From the NCBI GenBank assembly GCA_943787205.1, contig CALSLN010000025.1:1-58912 (forward strand): a stretch of DNA of 58,912 bases, written 5' to 3'. Every line of letters begins with the position of its first letter. Within the stretch, counting starts at the first letter, position 1. A program made the translations under genes and the position numbers. This document shows positions 36,900-45,418 of the stretch, piece after piece. The DNA comes from an uncultured Rhodospirillaceae bacterium (lineage in GTDB: Bacteria; Pseudomonadota; Alphaproteobacteria; Rhodospirillales; Rhodospirillaceae). Under the pieces are notes generated by a model. That model was given only the letters and a program-made list of their open reading frames with translations, was not told the DNA's origin and ran no database searches.

Positions 36900-37317
36900 T
36901 CACGCCGTACTTCTTTTTCATGTAGGCGGCGGACTTCTTGATCAACGTTTCCAAGACTTTGAGATCAATATCTTCAAGTTTGTTGATGTAGAGACAAGAC
37001 CGCCCGGTTTTGTATTTCCCCAACTTGGTCATGAGATCATCGTACTGAGAAAATCCAGGCATGATGTAAACTGTCAGCGCCTGTTTGCGCGGTGAGAAGC
37101 CAGTGATGAGGAAATCGCCTTCTCGCCCACTATCATATTTATAGTGGTACTCGCCATAACCGACGATGCTTGGCCCCCACATCTTGGCCGTCCAGCCGGT
37201 TATTTTATCCATCAGTTTTTTGATGGCTTGGGCGTCTTCGCGGCGCTTCGGGTGCTCAACAGATTTCAGAAAAGCACTGACACTCGCCTTCGTTGCCTTT
37301 GTTTTATTCTCTGCCAT
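36895..37317 (-). CDS. DUF1801-like protein
   Basis: A 140-residue protein of the DUF1801/YdhG-like type, with a small alpha/beta fold of unknown function. Family-like segments are the N-terminal ASVSAFLKSVEHPKRREDAQAIKKLMDKITGW, KMWGPSIVGYGEYHYKY, GREGDFLITGFSPRKQALTVYIMPGF and GRSCLYINKLEDIDLKVLETLIKKS. The C-terminus is Lys/Tyr-rich. Its stop codon lies within the right-hand repeat of the islet, so before insertion the gene would have ended just past the tRNA. It lies 14 bases after aqpS on the same strand. Confidence 0.85.
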   Translation of the reverse strand: MAENKTKATKASVSAFLKSVEHPKRREDAQAIKKLMDKITGWTAKMWGPSIVGYGEYHYKYDSGREGDFLITGFSPRKQALTVYIMPGFSQYDDLMTKLGKYKTGRSCLYINKLEDIDLKVLETLIKKSAAYMKKKYGVK

Positions 37318-37331
37318 GGGGTCTCCCCAGC

Positions 37332-38012
37332 TTAAGTCGCCTCTTTCGAAAGTGTGTCAGAGAATAACCAGGAGAACAAACTCAGCGCCAGGACGGCACC
37401 GATAAGCTGAGCAATGATAAAGGCTGGCACGCCTGCAGCTTGGATACCAGAAAAGGTATCGGTTAAAGACCGGGCTATTGTGACTGCGGGGTTTGCGAAA
37501 GAAGTCGATGCCGTGAACCAGTATCCTGCGGTGATAAACAAACCAACGGCATAAGGCACCGCGTCAGGCTTCCAGCGCAGGCAACCAAGAATACTTGCGA
37601 GCAGGCCAAACGTCGCCACGCTTTCAGAGAGCCACTGCCCGGGACCGGCACGCACCTTGGTCGAGGCCTGGACTAGAGAGAGGTCGAACATGGCATGGGC
37701 AATCAGCACACCGATGATCCCCGCCGCAATTTGCACAAGGACATACGCTGCAGCATGACCAGGAGAGATTTCTTTTCGCAAGGTAAAGACCATGGTCACC
37801 GCTGGATTAAAATGCGCACCGGACACCGGTCCAAAGATCAGAATCAATACGACCAAAATTGCACCGGTCGCCAACGTGTTGCCCAGCAGAGCAATACCAT
37901 CGTTTCCACCAGAGAGACCGTCAGCCATGATGCCGGAGCCAACCACCGTCGCAAGCAGCAAGGCCGTACCGACAGCTTCGGCGACAAGGCGTCTTGAAAG
38001 AGAAAATGTCAT
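37332..38012 (-). CDS. aqpS: aquaglyceroporin AqpS-like arsenite channel
   Basis: A 226-residue major intrinsic protein with six helices and both channel motifs, HFNPAVT and SFANPAVT. In rhizobia an aqpS gene replaces arsB in the arsenic operon: arsenate is reduced inside and arsenite leaves through this channel. The position directly after arsC and arsR on the same strand matches that order (arsR-arsC-aqpS here). The final residues SWLFSDTLSKEAT are cytosolic. Overall family assignment to MIP is secure; the arsenic role is inferred from context. Confidence 0.9.
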   Translation of the reverse strand: MTFSLSRRLVAEAVGTALLLATVVGSGIMADGLSGGNDGIALLGNTLATGAILVVLILIFGPVSGAHFNPAVTMVFTLRKEISPGHAAAYVLVQIAAGIIGVLIAHAMFDLSLVQASTKVRAGPGQWLSESVATFGLLASILGCLRWKPDAVPYAVGLFITAGYWFTASTSFANPAVTIARSLTDTFSGIQAAGVPAFIIAQLIGAVLALSLFSWLFSDTLSKEAT

Positions 38013-38031
38013 AGCGTATCTGGCCTACACC

Positions 38032-38532
38032 TTAAGTGCGGCCAATCTCCTCTAGGTGTTGCTTGATGTCTGATGGCGCGAGAGAGTCCAGTGGGAGCGC
38101 AATGAATAATTCAATGCGGCTCTTCAGTTTTGCATAGGCAGATTGGAATGCGTCGCGGGCAGCCTCGGGGCTTTCCGTCACAGCAGCCGGGTCAGGCACG
38201 CCCCAATGGGCTGTAGCCGGATGGCCGGGCCAAACGGGACAGACTTCGCCCGCCGCGTTACCGCAAACCGTGATGATGAAATCAAGAGACGGCGCATTTG
38301 GGCCAGAAAACTCATCCCAACTTTTCGAACGTAACCCGTCAACGGAATAGGACTCTTGGGTGAGCAACTCCAACGCATAAGGATTCACTTTTCCAGCTGG
38401 TTGAGACCCAGCGCTAAACGCTTGGAAACGCCCTTGGCCCAACCGATTAAGTATGCACTCTGCCAAAATGCTACGCGCGGAATTCCCAGTGCATAGAAAA
38501 AGGACAGATCGAATAAGGTCGTCGTTGGCCAT
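38032..38532 (-). CDS. arsC: arsenate reductase, low-molecular-weight phosphatase type
   Basis: A 166-residue ArsC of the tyrosine-phosphatase fold. The P-loop is FLCTGNSARS with Cys14 and Arg20 (CX5R). Two more cysteines, Cys90 and Cys98 in VCGNAAGEVCPVWPG, are spaced as in thioredoxin-dependent ArsC enzymes that pass a disulfide along the chain. It reduces arsenate to arsenite, which would then leave by the AqpS channel. It lies between arsR and aqpS with gaps of 6 and 19 bases, forming one operon. Confidence 0.93.
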   Translation of the reverse strand: MANDDLIRSVLFLCTGNSARSILAECILNRLGQGRFQAFSAGSQPAGKVNPYALELLTQESYSVDGLRSKSWDEFSGPNAPSLDFIITVCGNAAGEVCPVWPGHPATAHWGVPDPAAVTESPEAARDAFQSAYAKLKSRIELFIALPLDSLAPSDIKQHLEEIGRT

Positions 38533-38538
38533 AGTTCT

Positions 38539-38880
38539 TTACGCAACAAGGTCAGACGGTTCAGCGAGACGACGGAAGCGTTTTGCATCACCCGCATAAG
38601 GACTGGATGCCTTCGCGCCCTGCTCCGCAGATATAAGAGCCGCTCGCGCCCAGTCGGGCAAAGAGTCTGACAGGCGATAGAATATCCATTGCCCCTGCCG
38701 TCTTGCATCAACAACTCCGCCATCCCTCAGCAAAGCCAGGTGCCGTGAGATTTTAGGCTGGGATTCACGAATAGCATCGACGAGCTCGCACACACAAAGC
38801 TCACCCTTCGCGACCAAAAGAACGAGGCAGCGCAGGCGGGTTTGATCGCCGATCAGCTTGAAGAAGGTATCCGGTTCCAT
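38539..38880 (-). CDS. arsR: ArsR family arsenic-responsive repressor
   Basis: A 113-residue winged-helix repressor. The metalloid site is visible as ELCVCEL (Cys29, Cys31), with an additional Cys18 nearby, the As(III)-binding form of classical ArsR. The recognition helix segment is SQPKISRHLALLRDGGVVDARRQGQWIFYRL. As(III) binding should release it from the operator and induce arsR-arsC-aqpS. An inverted repeat overlapping its start region (38882-38927) is a plausible operator. It is divergent from the photolyase gene. Confidence 0.94.
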   Translation of the reverse strand: MEPDTFFKLIGDQTRLRCLVLLVAKGELCVCELVDAIRESQPKISRHLALLRDGGVVDARRQGQWIFYRLSDSLPDWARAALISAEQGAKASSPYAGDAKRFRRLAEPSDLVA

Positions 38881-38881
38881 A

Positions 38882-38927
38882 TGAATATATTCGCTTATCC
38901 ATATATACAGTCAAGCATATATATTCA
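38882..38927 (-). promoter_or_regulatory. candidate ArsR operator between arsR and phr
   Basis: TGAATATAT (38882-38890) and ATATATTCA (38919-38927) are perfect inverted arms around an A+T-rich centre containing CATATATACAG. The position, just upstream of arsR, fits autoregulation; the same segment may also influence the divergent photolyase promoter. Confidence 0.55.
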
Positions 38928-38970
38928 GGTAATCGCATCCATTGCGCCGCTTATTGCGTAATTAATAGAT

Positions 38971-40404
38971 ATGACAGCCGCCCCCATCATCGTTTGGTAC
39001 CGACAAGACTTGCGGATTGCAGATAACCCTGCGCTCAGCGCGGCGGTTGCGACCGGACGCCCGATTATTCCGCTCTATATCCTGGATCAGGAAAGCGACG
39101 GCTTACGGCCAATGGGTGGAGCCTCCTTATGGTGGCTTCACGGCTCGCTAGAGTGCCTATCGCAGGATCTACATGACCTTGGTGCTCCGTTAATTCTGCG
39201 CAACGGCGCCGCACAAGCGGTCCTAAACCAGCTTATGGCAGAAACCGGTGCTGACACAGTCTATTGGAACCGCTGTTATGAGCCGGGTGCGATTGCGCGC
39301 GATACCGCAATCAAAAACGCCCTCCAGGACAAGGGCATAGAGGCCGACAGCTTCAACGGAAGCCTGCTCTATGAGCCCTGGGAAATCAAAACCCAGCAAG
39401 ACAAACCTTATCGGGTCTTCACCCCGTTCTATCGCATGGTCTTGGCGCAAGGCACACCGGCTCAACCATTGCCAAAACCACAGTCGATCAAACCGTACGC
39501 AGCGCCGCTGCAGAGTGACGCTCTAACCGATTGGTCGCTCCTACCAACGAAACCAAACTGGGCTGCCAGTTTCTCGAAATATTGGTCTCCCGGTGAAGCA
39601 GGCGCGCACACCTTATTGTCAGATTTCCTAGACGATCGCATAACGGTATACAAAGCAGAGCGAGATTTCCCTGGCATCGCGGCGACCTCTCGCTTATCTC
39701 CACATTTGCATTTTGGCGACATCAGTCCGCGGCAAATTTGGGCGGCCACATCAGTGGTTGAACCAACAGCAGGAAGCGAGACGTTTCTCAAAGAAGTTGT
39801 GTGGCGCGAGTTCGGCTATAGCTTGTTGTATTACAACCCGACCATGCCAACAGCGCCCTTGCAAGCCAAGTTTAACGCCTTCCCTTGGACAAAAAATGAC
39901 CCTTATCTCGTCGCCTGGCAGACTGGGCAAACAGGCTACCCCATTGTCGATGCCGGAATGCGAGAGCTCTGGGCAACGGGCACGATGCATAATCGCGTAC
40001 GCATGGTCGTCGCATCATTCTTGGTGAAACACTTGCTCATCCATTGGCGAGAAGGCGAAGCATGGTTCTGGGACACGCTGGTCGACGCGGACTTAGCGAG
40101 CAACACCGCCAACTGGCAATGGGTCTCTGGCTGCGGCGCGGATGCCGCCCCCTACTTCCGGATCTTTAATCCGATTACCCAAGGTGAGAAGTTTGATGCC
40201 GATGGCACCTACGTGCGCCAATGGGTCTCTGAAATCGCTGATCTGCCAGATAAGTTTATTCACAAGCCTTGGGAAGCCAGTGATGACGATCTAAAGAAGG
40301 CTGGCGTCCGTCTTGGGGATACGTACCCGCACCCCATCGTTGACCATAAGGTTGCCAGAGAAAAAGCCTTAGCCGCCCTCGCGAGTATTAAACAAACCGA
40401 CTAG
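38971..40404 (+). CDS. phr: deoxyribodipyrimidine photolyase
   Basis: A 477-residue class I CPD photolyase/cryptochrome family protein that repairs UV dimers in DNA using light and reduced FAD. The N-terminal antenna domain begins IVWYRQDLRIADNPALSAA. The FAD-binding C-terminal domain shows SRLSPHLHFGDISPRQIW, FLKEVVWREFGYSLLYY, TGYPIVDAGMRELWATGTMHNRVRMVVASFLVKHLLIHW and ANWQWVSGCGADAAPYFRIFNPITQ, which hold the tryptophans and the active-site residues. It is divergent from arsR and its 3' end almost meets the coiled-coil gene. Confidence 0.95.
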   Translation: MTAAPIIVWYRQDLRIADNPALSAAVATGRPIIPLYILDQESDGLRPMGGASLWWLHGSLECLSQDLHDLGAPLILRNGAAQAVLNQLMAETGADTVYWNRCYEPGAIARDTAIKNALQDKGIEADSFNGSLLYEPWEIKTQQDKPYRVFTPFYRMVLAQGTPAQPLPKPQSIKPYAAPLQSDALTDWSLLPTKPNWAASFSKYWSPGEAGAHTLLSDFLDDRITVYKAERDFPGIAATSRLSPHLHFGDISPRQIWAATSVVEPTAGSETFLKEVVWREFGYSLLYYNPTMPTAPLQAKFNAFPWTKNDPYLVAWQTGQTGYPIVDAGMRELWATGTMHNRVRMVVASFLVKHLLIHWREGEAWFWDTLVDADLASNTANWQWVSGCGADAAPYFRIFNPITQGEKFDADGTYVRQWVSEIADLPDKFIHKPWEASDDDLKKAGVRLGDTYPHPIVDHKVAREKALAALASIKQTD

Positions 40405-40418
40405 CAAAGGCGCTTGGC

Positions 40419-43400
40419 TTAAGTTGGTTCTGGAGCGGAAGCACCTTCCATAGCCTTCGATAGAAGCATGTAAAGCTTACCCATATCGGAGGTGGAGAAT
40501 GTTGTCGTCAGAACTTCGGCACGATCCGTCGCCCGTGCATGCTTCACCAAGGCGGAATATTCCTTGAGGTATCGCATGACGAAGGTGCGGAATTTCTCGT
40601 CGGTCTCGTACTTCTTCTGAATAGCCTGCAGCTTCTGACGACTCAACGTCTTGGTAATGTGACGCAAGAACACGGCCTGATCGCCCTTGTGATAGCGCTT
40701 CCACAGTTCTTCCTCGACAGAGGGTTGGAAGATTCGAGCGATATCCACTGACAAAGAATGAAGCTGTTCGATGACATACGTCGTCTCTTCCAAGAACTTC
40801 GCGGTCTGCGCTTTCTCGTGTGAGTCATCCAGTTGCTTGGCACTGGTTGAAGCCTGATTGGCAGAATCTAATAACTCTTCAACCTGACGCTTAAAGGTGT
40901 ACCCAGCCTTGGCTGTTTGATCGGTAATCTCATTACTGGCATCAACCAAGCTTTCTGCATGCTTACGCAACGTTTTCAGCACGATTTCAACGCGGGCCAC
41001 GGCTTCGTCAGCAGACGTACCCAAATTCTGTAGCTGGTTACGGAATCCATCACCAGTTTGACGAACACCGCCTGCAATACGTTCAGATGTGTGACCAAAT
41101 TCATCCAGAGACGTCCGCATCTGTTCGCTAGCAACAGCCACTTGAGCCGCGCCGCGGTTTGTTGAATCTTCAAAGTCGAGCATCAGCTTCTGCAGACTCT
41201 CGCGGAAACCAGACAGGCGGGACTGTGCATCATCAGCCGCAGACGTAAGGTCTTCAGAGCGCTGACGAATACCGTCGCCGACGACGCCCATACGTTCACT
41301 GGCTTGATCGGCAGCCTTATCGATGGTCTGCGCGTGATCTCGGAATACGCCAGCAGCTTGTTCTAGCTTCATGCCGGCCGAAGAGGCCGCACTTTGTAAT
41401 GTGTCTTTGGATTGATCCAGCGCATCCAGCGACCCCTTGAGCGCTTCTGTGACTTCGCCCGTAACGGTGGATAGCGCCGTCACTTCCTCGCCAATCTCAC
41501 GGCGAACGGCTTTCGTCTTCTCAACCGACTGATCCGCGACTTCCATCGCCGTATTGGCTGTCTGCTCAAGACCTTGACGGATCGACTCCAGTTCTTTGGT
41601 GATGCGCGCACTGGCTTGCATCAGTTCAGACGAATTCTGACTAAGAACGTCGGACATATTCCTAACGTGTGACAGCACTTGTTCTGACGTCGCACCCATT
41701 TGGCGAGATTGCTGCGCCATCGATGTTTCGCTGAGCTTCACATGCGTGGCGAGTGTACTTGCCGTCGTTTCTAATTCGTCGTTCTGGCGACGGAGCGTTT
41801 CGCGAATACTCTCAGCCTGCGCGGCAGCTCGCTCTGCACTCGAAGACAATTGTTCCGCATGCTCACGCACACGAACACCAACGGAATCGATTTTTTGAAT
41901 AACAGCATCTGAAGCAGAACCCATAGCTTCCGCACGCTCGATCGCAATTTCAGAAGCTTTATCCAAATCTGCCGTCGCTGTCTTAAAGCGCTCGGTGACC
42001 ACTTTACTTTTGCCTTCGAACTCATCGCTCGAACGACCAAGCCGGGCCTCGACTTTAGAGGCTGCGTCGCCAACACCATCAGCTTGCTGCTTGATCATGT
42101 TTTCGACCGCACGAAGACGCGCTACCGCGTCATCTGACGCTGTCGACAATTCTTTAGTCTGAATAGATAGCGCTTCCTCAACGATCTTCACGCGAGAGAG
42201 AACGCGCTCCATAACCTGGTCGAGGCTCGCAGTCTGCTGGCCAAGGCGCGTATTGACCTTTGTACTCAGGTCATCAATGCGGTCTCCAGCCGAAGTGAGC
42301 TCGGCGCGTTGCTTAGCAAAGAGCCCTTCGAGACTCTTGGACTGCCCCTTAAAGCCATCAACGATAGTTGAAACGGTCCCATCAACACGTTTCGCAACGG
42401 ACTCGATCTCTTCAACATGCTTCGCGACGGCTCTTGCCATATCTTGAGCATGGACTTTGGATGTCTCGTTAGAGGATGACAGCGTCTCTTCTTGTTGGGC
42501 AACTTGTTGCGCGATTGCAGCGGACAAGCCCTTAGCGCGCTCGGTCGCCGTGTTCAACCTTGCCACCTGACCTTCCAACGCACTGCTCATAGTGTTCACC
42601 TGAGCCAGAGTGTTTTTCGAAGCAGATCCAATAAATTCTTGCTGACGACGGAGGGCGTCTTCAATTTTGTGGTTAACACCAGCAGCCCCATCGATCGCGT
42701 CTTTGAGTTTATCGACTTGCTCAGTGACGGCAGCGGCAGATGTGCTCGCGCCGGTTTCGAGTTGGCCGGTTACGGTCGATAATTTATCGGTGCTGCGCAC
42801 GAGATGCGTTTGAATATCCTGTAAACGCTCAGATACGAGCTGACCCGCTTCAGTTAAGGCATCAGCTTGGCGTTTCAATGATGCCGTAACGGCATCCACG
42901 TTTTCTGCCGCCCCATCCGCAGGGTACGTCAGGCGCGCCAAATGTAGGCGCAGCGCTTGACCTTCTTGGGAAAGCTGGCGTCCACGGTCAATGAACGCAA
43001 TTAAAAGCCAAAGAAAAGCGATGGGCATCAAACCCACAGCAAACAAACCACCAAACTCAGGCGGCAAGAGTAAAAAGAGCTCAGACCAACCGAGGGTCCG
43101 TGTGATGTAAAACGCGAAAATCGCAAGCCAGGCAACACTGAGACCAACACCGACGGAGATCGGCTTGCTGGCGTTATGCCAAGTCATTGGGCTAACGGGG
43201 GCAACGGCGCTGTCCTGAGCAACGGTCCCTGATGGCCTAGCCGTCTGGGCCAGGTTTTTCTTGGCATCAAAGGGTGAGCCCGCTTTTTCCCAAAAGCGAG
43301 ACAGGGCTAAACCAGAGGCAGGCTCTGGAGCGCCAGGAATACTAGATCCCGTTTTGCTTTTGCCACTCGATTGTACTGCTGGTCCACGCGAACCAGCCCC

Positions 43401-43442
43401 CGCGCGAGTTGAACCCGCGCCATTTTGTGCGTCGTCAGCCAT
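40419..43442 (-). CDS. large two-TM coiled-coil protein, TipN-like architecture
   Basis: A 1007-residue protein. A low-complexity Ser/Gly/Ala-rich N-terminus (1-85) is followed by two hydrophobic helices (about 95-113 and 131-151), then nearly 700 residues of Ala/Ser/Glu/Gln-rich coiled coil with repeating short hypervariable motifs resembling methyl-accepting and apolipoprotein-like repeats (for example TSAADDAQSRL, LDASNEIT-like). The C-terminal 120 residues form a more compact domain (LSVDIARIFQPSVEEELWKRYHKGDQAVFLRHITKTLSRQKL...FRTFVMRYLKEY). Two N-terminal helices plus a long coil resemble Caulobacter TipN polarity markers, but I cannot show homology. Function in cell polarity, division or envelope organisation is a guess. 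It is monocistronic. Confidence 0.8.
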   Translation of the reverse strand: MADDAQNGAGSTRAGAGSRGPAVQSSGKSKTGSSIPGAPEPASGLALSRFWEKAGSPFDAKKNLAQTARPSGTVAQDSAVAPVSPMTWHNASKPISVGVGLSVAWLAIFAFYITRTLGWSELFLLLPPEFGGLFAVGLMPIAFLWLLIAFIDRGRQLSQEGQALRLHLARLTYPADGAAENVDAVTASLKRQADALTEAGQLVSERLQDIQTHLVRSTDKLSTVTGQLETGASTSAAAVTEQVDKLKDAIDGAAGVNHKIEDALRRQQEFIGSASKNTLAQVNTMSSALEGQVARLNTATERAKGLSAAIAQQVAQQEETLSSSNETSKVHAQDMARAVAKHVEEIESVAKRVDGTVSTIVDGFKGQSKSLEGLFAKQRAELTSAGDRIDDLSTKVNTRLGQQTASLDQVMERVLSRVKIVEEALSIQTKELSTASDDAVARLRAVENMIKQQADGVGDAASKVEARLGRSSDEFEGKSKVVTERFKTATADLDKASEIAIERAEAMGSASDAVIQKIDSVGVRVREHAEQLSSSAERAAAQAESIRETLRRQNDELETTASTLATHVKLSETSMAQQSRQMGATSEQVLSHVRNMSDVLSQNSSELMQASARITKELESIRQGLEQTANTAMEVADQSVEKTKAVRREIGEEVTALSTVTGEVTEALKGSLDALDQSKDTLQSAASSAGMKLEQAAGVFRDHAQTIDKAADQASERMGVVGDGIRQRSEDLTSAADDAQSRLSGFRESLQKLMLDFEDSTNRGAAQVAVASEQMRTSLDEFGHTSERIAGGVRQTGDGFRNQLQNLGTSADEAVARVEIVLKTLRKHAESLVDASNEITDQTAKAGYTFKRQVEELLDSANQASTSAKQLDDSHEKAQTAKFLEETTYVIEQLHSLSVDIARIFQPSVEEELWKRYHKGDQAVFLRHITKTLSRQKLQAIQKKYETDEKFRTFVMRYLKEYSALVKHARATDRAEVLTTTFSTSDMGKLYMLLSKAMEGASAPEPT

Positions 43443-43566
43443 GTTTCGGCTCTTTATTTTGTTTGCGAAGTAACCCCGTCTCTCATGGCAAGGTTATCCA
43501 CAGACTATTAACAAAGTCTTCCTGATCGCGAGGAAACTTGCCTGATCGCAGCCAAGTGTACGAATT

Positions 43567-43582
43567 AACAATATATGTTGTT
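43567..43582. promoter_or_regulatory. operator-like site O1 (AACAA-N6-TTGTT) upstream of the S24 repressor
   Basis: A perfect 16-base inverted repeat 58 bases before the repressor ATG. The same pattern, with one mismatch and the same spacing, occurs before the small gene at 44574. It is the most likely autoregulatory site of the S24 protein. Confidence 0.6.
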
Positions 43583-43639
43583 ATTTCTACTACAACTTGA
43601 TAGCTTGCATTTAGGAACCACTAATAAGGGGTACTAGAG

Positions 43640-44389
43640 ATGACTCTCGGCGCCCGCGTAAGACAGTGCAGATTGGCCCTCAGTTGGAGCCAAGCAGAAC
43701 TCGCCGACAGGATCGGCGTTAAACAACAATCCGTTGATCAACTGGAATCCGGCAAAGTAAGCCGACCCCGTTACATCGTAGAATTAGCAGAATCCTTGAA
43801 CGTTCCTATGGATTGGCTACGTCACGGCAAGGGGCAGGTTCACCTATCGCGACCTACGGGTGGCAGACCCGATACATCCCCAGCTTGGGCCTTTGAACCA
43901 GACATTGAGACGGTCTCCGGACAGGCTGGGGAAAAAGCCTATTTTGAGCTAGATGGGCAGGCTTTTGCATTGGTTCCAGTCTACGACGCACGCGCATCGG
44001 CAGGCCCGGGCGCCCTCAATACTGAAACGTCTCAGCCCCTGTATCACAACGTTTTCAGGCAGGATTGGCTCAAGGGCCTCACATCCTCAACGCCGGATAA
44101 CTTGGCGGTCATGCGTGTTGCAGGCGATTCCATGTGGGACACACTGCAAGATGGCGATTTTATTCTCGTGGATAGGGCAATCAAGCAATGCAACCGCGAT
44201 GGCTTGTATATCATTCGCTATCAGGATGATGACGAGGTCATGGTCAAACGGCTGATTCGCCAGCCCAGTTCAAAGCTGCTGATTATTAAGAGTGACAACC
44301 CAAATTACCCGCCACAAACAAGCAACCTTCAAGACGATGCTTTAGAGATTGAAGGCCGTGTTATTTGGCTCAGCCGCAGTATAGGCTAA
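43640..44389 (+). CDS. XRE-type repressor with S24 peptidase domain
   Basis: A 249-residue LexA/CI-type repressor. The N-terminal helix-turn-helix is RVRQCRLALSWSQAELADRIGVKQQSVDQLESGKVSRPRY. The C-terminal S24 self-cleavage domain shows Ser164 in AGDSMWDTLQDGDF and Lys203 in DDEVMVKRLI, with the family strands ILVDRA and YIIRYQ. Phage repressors of this build are cut when RecA is active, and the Ala-Ser-Ala-Gly region (119-122) is a candidate cleavage area. It stands alone, followed by two small genes, and inverted repeats before it and before the first small gene suggest it controls both. Confidence 0.92.
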   Translation: MTLGARVRQCRLALSWSQAELADRIGVKQQSVDQLESGKVSRPRYIVELAESLNVPMDWLRHGKGQVHLSRPTGGRPDTSPAWAFEPDIETVSGQAGEKAYFELDGQAFALVPVYDARASAGPGALNTETSQPLYHNVFRQDWLKGLTSSTPDNLAVMRVAGDSMWDTLQDGDFILVDRAIKQCNRDGLYIIRYQDDDEVMVKRLIRQPSSKLLIIKSDNPNYPPQTSNLQDDALEIEGRVIWLSRSIG

Positions 44390-44524
44390 CCTTAAAACCT
44401 CTTAAGCTCCTATTTTTATTGATTTTTTGGCGCCGTTTGAACGTGAGGGCTGCTGAACCGCGTCCCCATTGGGCATCCATATAAAATTTAAATAATACCG
44501 AAAGATCAATTTCTGGTTTTAAAT

Positions 44525-44564
44525 AACAATTTTTATTGTATACTTTCCTTGTTAAACAACAAGG
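44525..44564 (+). promoter_or_regulatory. operator-like site O2 and RBS-adjacent inverted repeat before the small genes
   Basis: AACAATTTTTATTGTA (44525-44540) matches O1 with one mismatch and overlaps a likely -10 element TATACT (44539-44544). Immediately after, CCTTGTT-AAAC-AACAAGG (44547-44564) is a perfect 7-base inverted repeat running into the purine-rich ribosome site. A repressor bound here would block the promoter. Confidence 0.55.
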
Positions 44565-44573
44565 GAAGTCGCC

Positions 44574-44798
44574 ATGCCATTCTCAAACTCAGACCTGACC
44601 GTTCTTGCCTATGCTGACGGGTACACGCTTTGGCATTACGTTACCGACGATGCCGCCGAAGACACCAAGCAATCTGGATATTTCGAAGATGCGCGCGACG
44701 TTTTCCGAAATAACGACCGGATAGAGATCTTTTCTGGAGACACTTCCTTCGACGCCATCATCACAACGGTAGGACGCGTCCGACTGCGCACTGCCTAA
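44574..44798 (+). CDS. small hypothetical protein next to the S24 repressor
   Basis: A 74-residue acidic protein: MPFSNSDLTVLAYADGYTLWHY opens it, followed by an Asp/Glu-rich centre and the ending RIEIFSGDTSFDAIITTVGRVRLRT. No membrane helix, signal or metal motif is visible, and I do not recognise the family. A good ribosome site (AAGGGAAG) precedes the ATG, and the O2 operator-like site lies about 35-50 bases upstream, so this looks like a gene under S24 control. It could be a small phage-like or stress protein. The overlap with the next small frame suggests a unit of two. Confidence 0.7.
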   Translation: MPFSNSDLTVLAYADGYTLWHYVTDDAAEDTKQSGYFEDARDVFRNNDRIEIFSGDTSFDAIITTVGRVRLRTA

Positions 44799-44799
44799 G

Positions 44800-45033
44800 G
44801 TGACAGATGTCGATGACAAACAAAGATTCGACGCCACGGCACCCTTTTGGCGCCGCTATACAGACCAAACCCGCGCTACAGATATACACTCCGCACACAA
44901 TTTAGCTTACCGCCTCGCATTTGAGCATGGCTCAAGCCCGAACCGCAGGGCTAGCGGCGCGTCGAACGCGTTTCTAGATAGATATCTTAGACAATTGAGA
45001 TTGGCTGCACGCCAATCAGGAAAACCGCGTTAG
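44800..45033 (+). CDS. small basic hypothetical protein downstream of the S24 cassette
   Basis: A 77-residue Arg-rich protein starting at GTG 44800, one base after the previous stop, and ending at 45033. It has FWRRYTDQTRATDIHSAHNLAYRLAFEHG near the N-terminus and an Arg/Gln tail (RLAARQSGKPR). I do not recognise it. GTG start and close spacing suggest coupling to the gene before it. It is convergent with the DUF6356 gene with a four-base overlap. Coding potential is moderate, so this call is less sure than its neighbour. Confidence 0.5.
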   Translation: MTDVDDKQRFDATAPFWRRYTDQTRATDIHSAHNLAYRLAFEHGSSPNRRASGASNAFLDRYLRQLRLAARQSGKPR

Positions 45034-45287
45034 CTTTGCGTAACCTGATCTTTATCAAGCGTTGTACTTGTGGTCGGGCGGCCATGAGACGATAGGCGCT
45101 CATGCAATTCGCAGATGATCTGACTTCCTGTCCGCTTAAAAAGAAAAGGCAATAAGCCATGCACAAGACAGGCTAAGCCAGCGACCAGCATGCGGATGCC
45201 AAATCCACCCGCAAATATGAGATGCTCAAAATAGGTCTCATTGACTGATTCAGGATGCTCGCAAAACAGACGCTTAAGACCCGACAT
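45030..45287 (-). CDS. DUF6356-like small membrane protein
   Basis: An 85-residue protein of the type annotated DUF6356 in alphaproteobacteria. The conserved core is LKRLFCEHPESVNETYFEHLIFAGGFGIRMLVAGLACLVHGLLPFLFKRTGSQIICELHERL, with one hydrophobic segment (about residues 29-50) that may insert in or lie along the membrane. Function is unknown. It converges with the small gene at 44800-45033. Confidence 0.85.
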   Translation of the reverse strand: MSGLKRLFCEHPESVNETYFEHLIFAGGFGIRMLVAGLACLVHGLLPFLFKRTGSQIICELHERLSSHGRPTTSTTLDKDQVTQS

Positions 45288-45418
45288 TGAATACCTCCGT
45301 TGATTGTGGAGAGAATATACCCTTGTATGGACAAAAATTGTTTGCGATCTGATCCCGTATACTCAACAATAATGAGAATTAAGTTCTAACATATGTATTA
45401 GAAGGGTTATTTTGTTCT

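Noticed and set aside
43494..43502. Perfect DnaA-box match TTATCCACA upstream of the coiled-coil gene
   Set aside because: It is a single 9-base box with no cluster of further boxes, no A+T-rich unwinding element and no dnaA, parA or hemE-type neighbours, so an origin is not supported.
43640..45033. Complete prophage around the S24 repressor
   Set aside because: No integrase, terminase, capsid, tail or lysis gene is found in the surrounding 15 kb, and the flanks are ordinary chromosomal genes.
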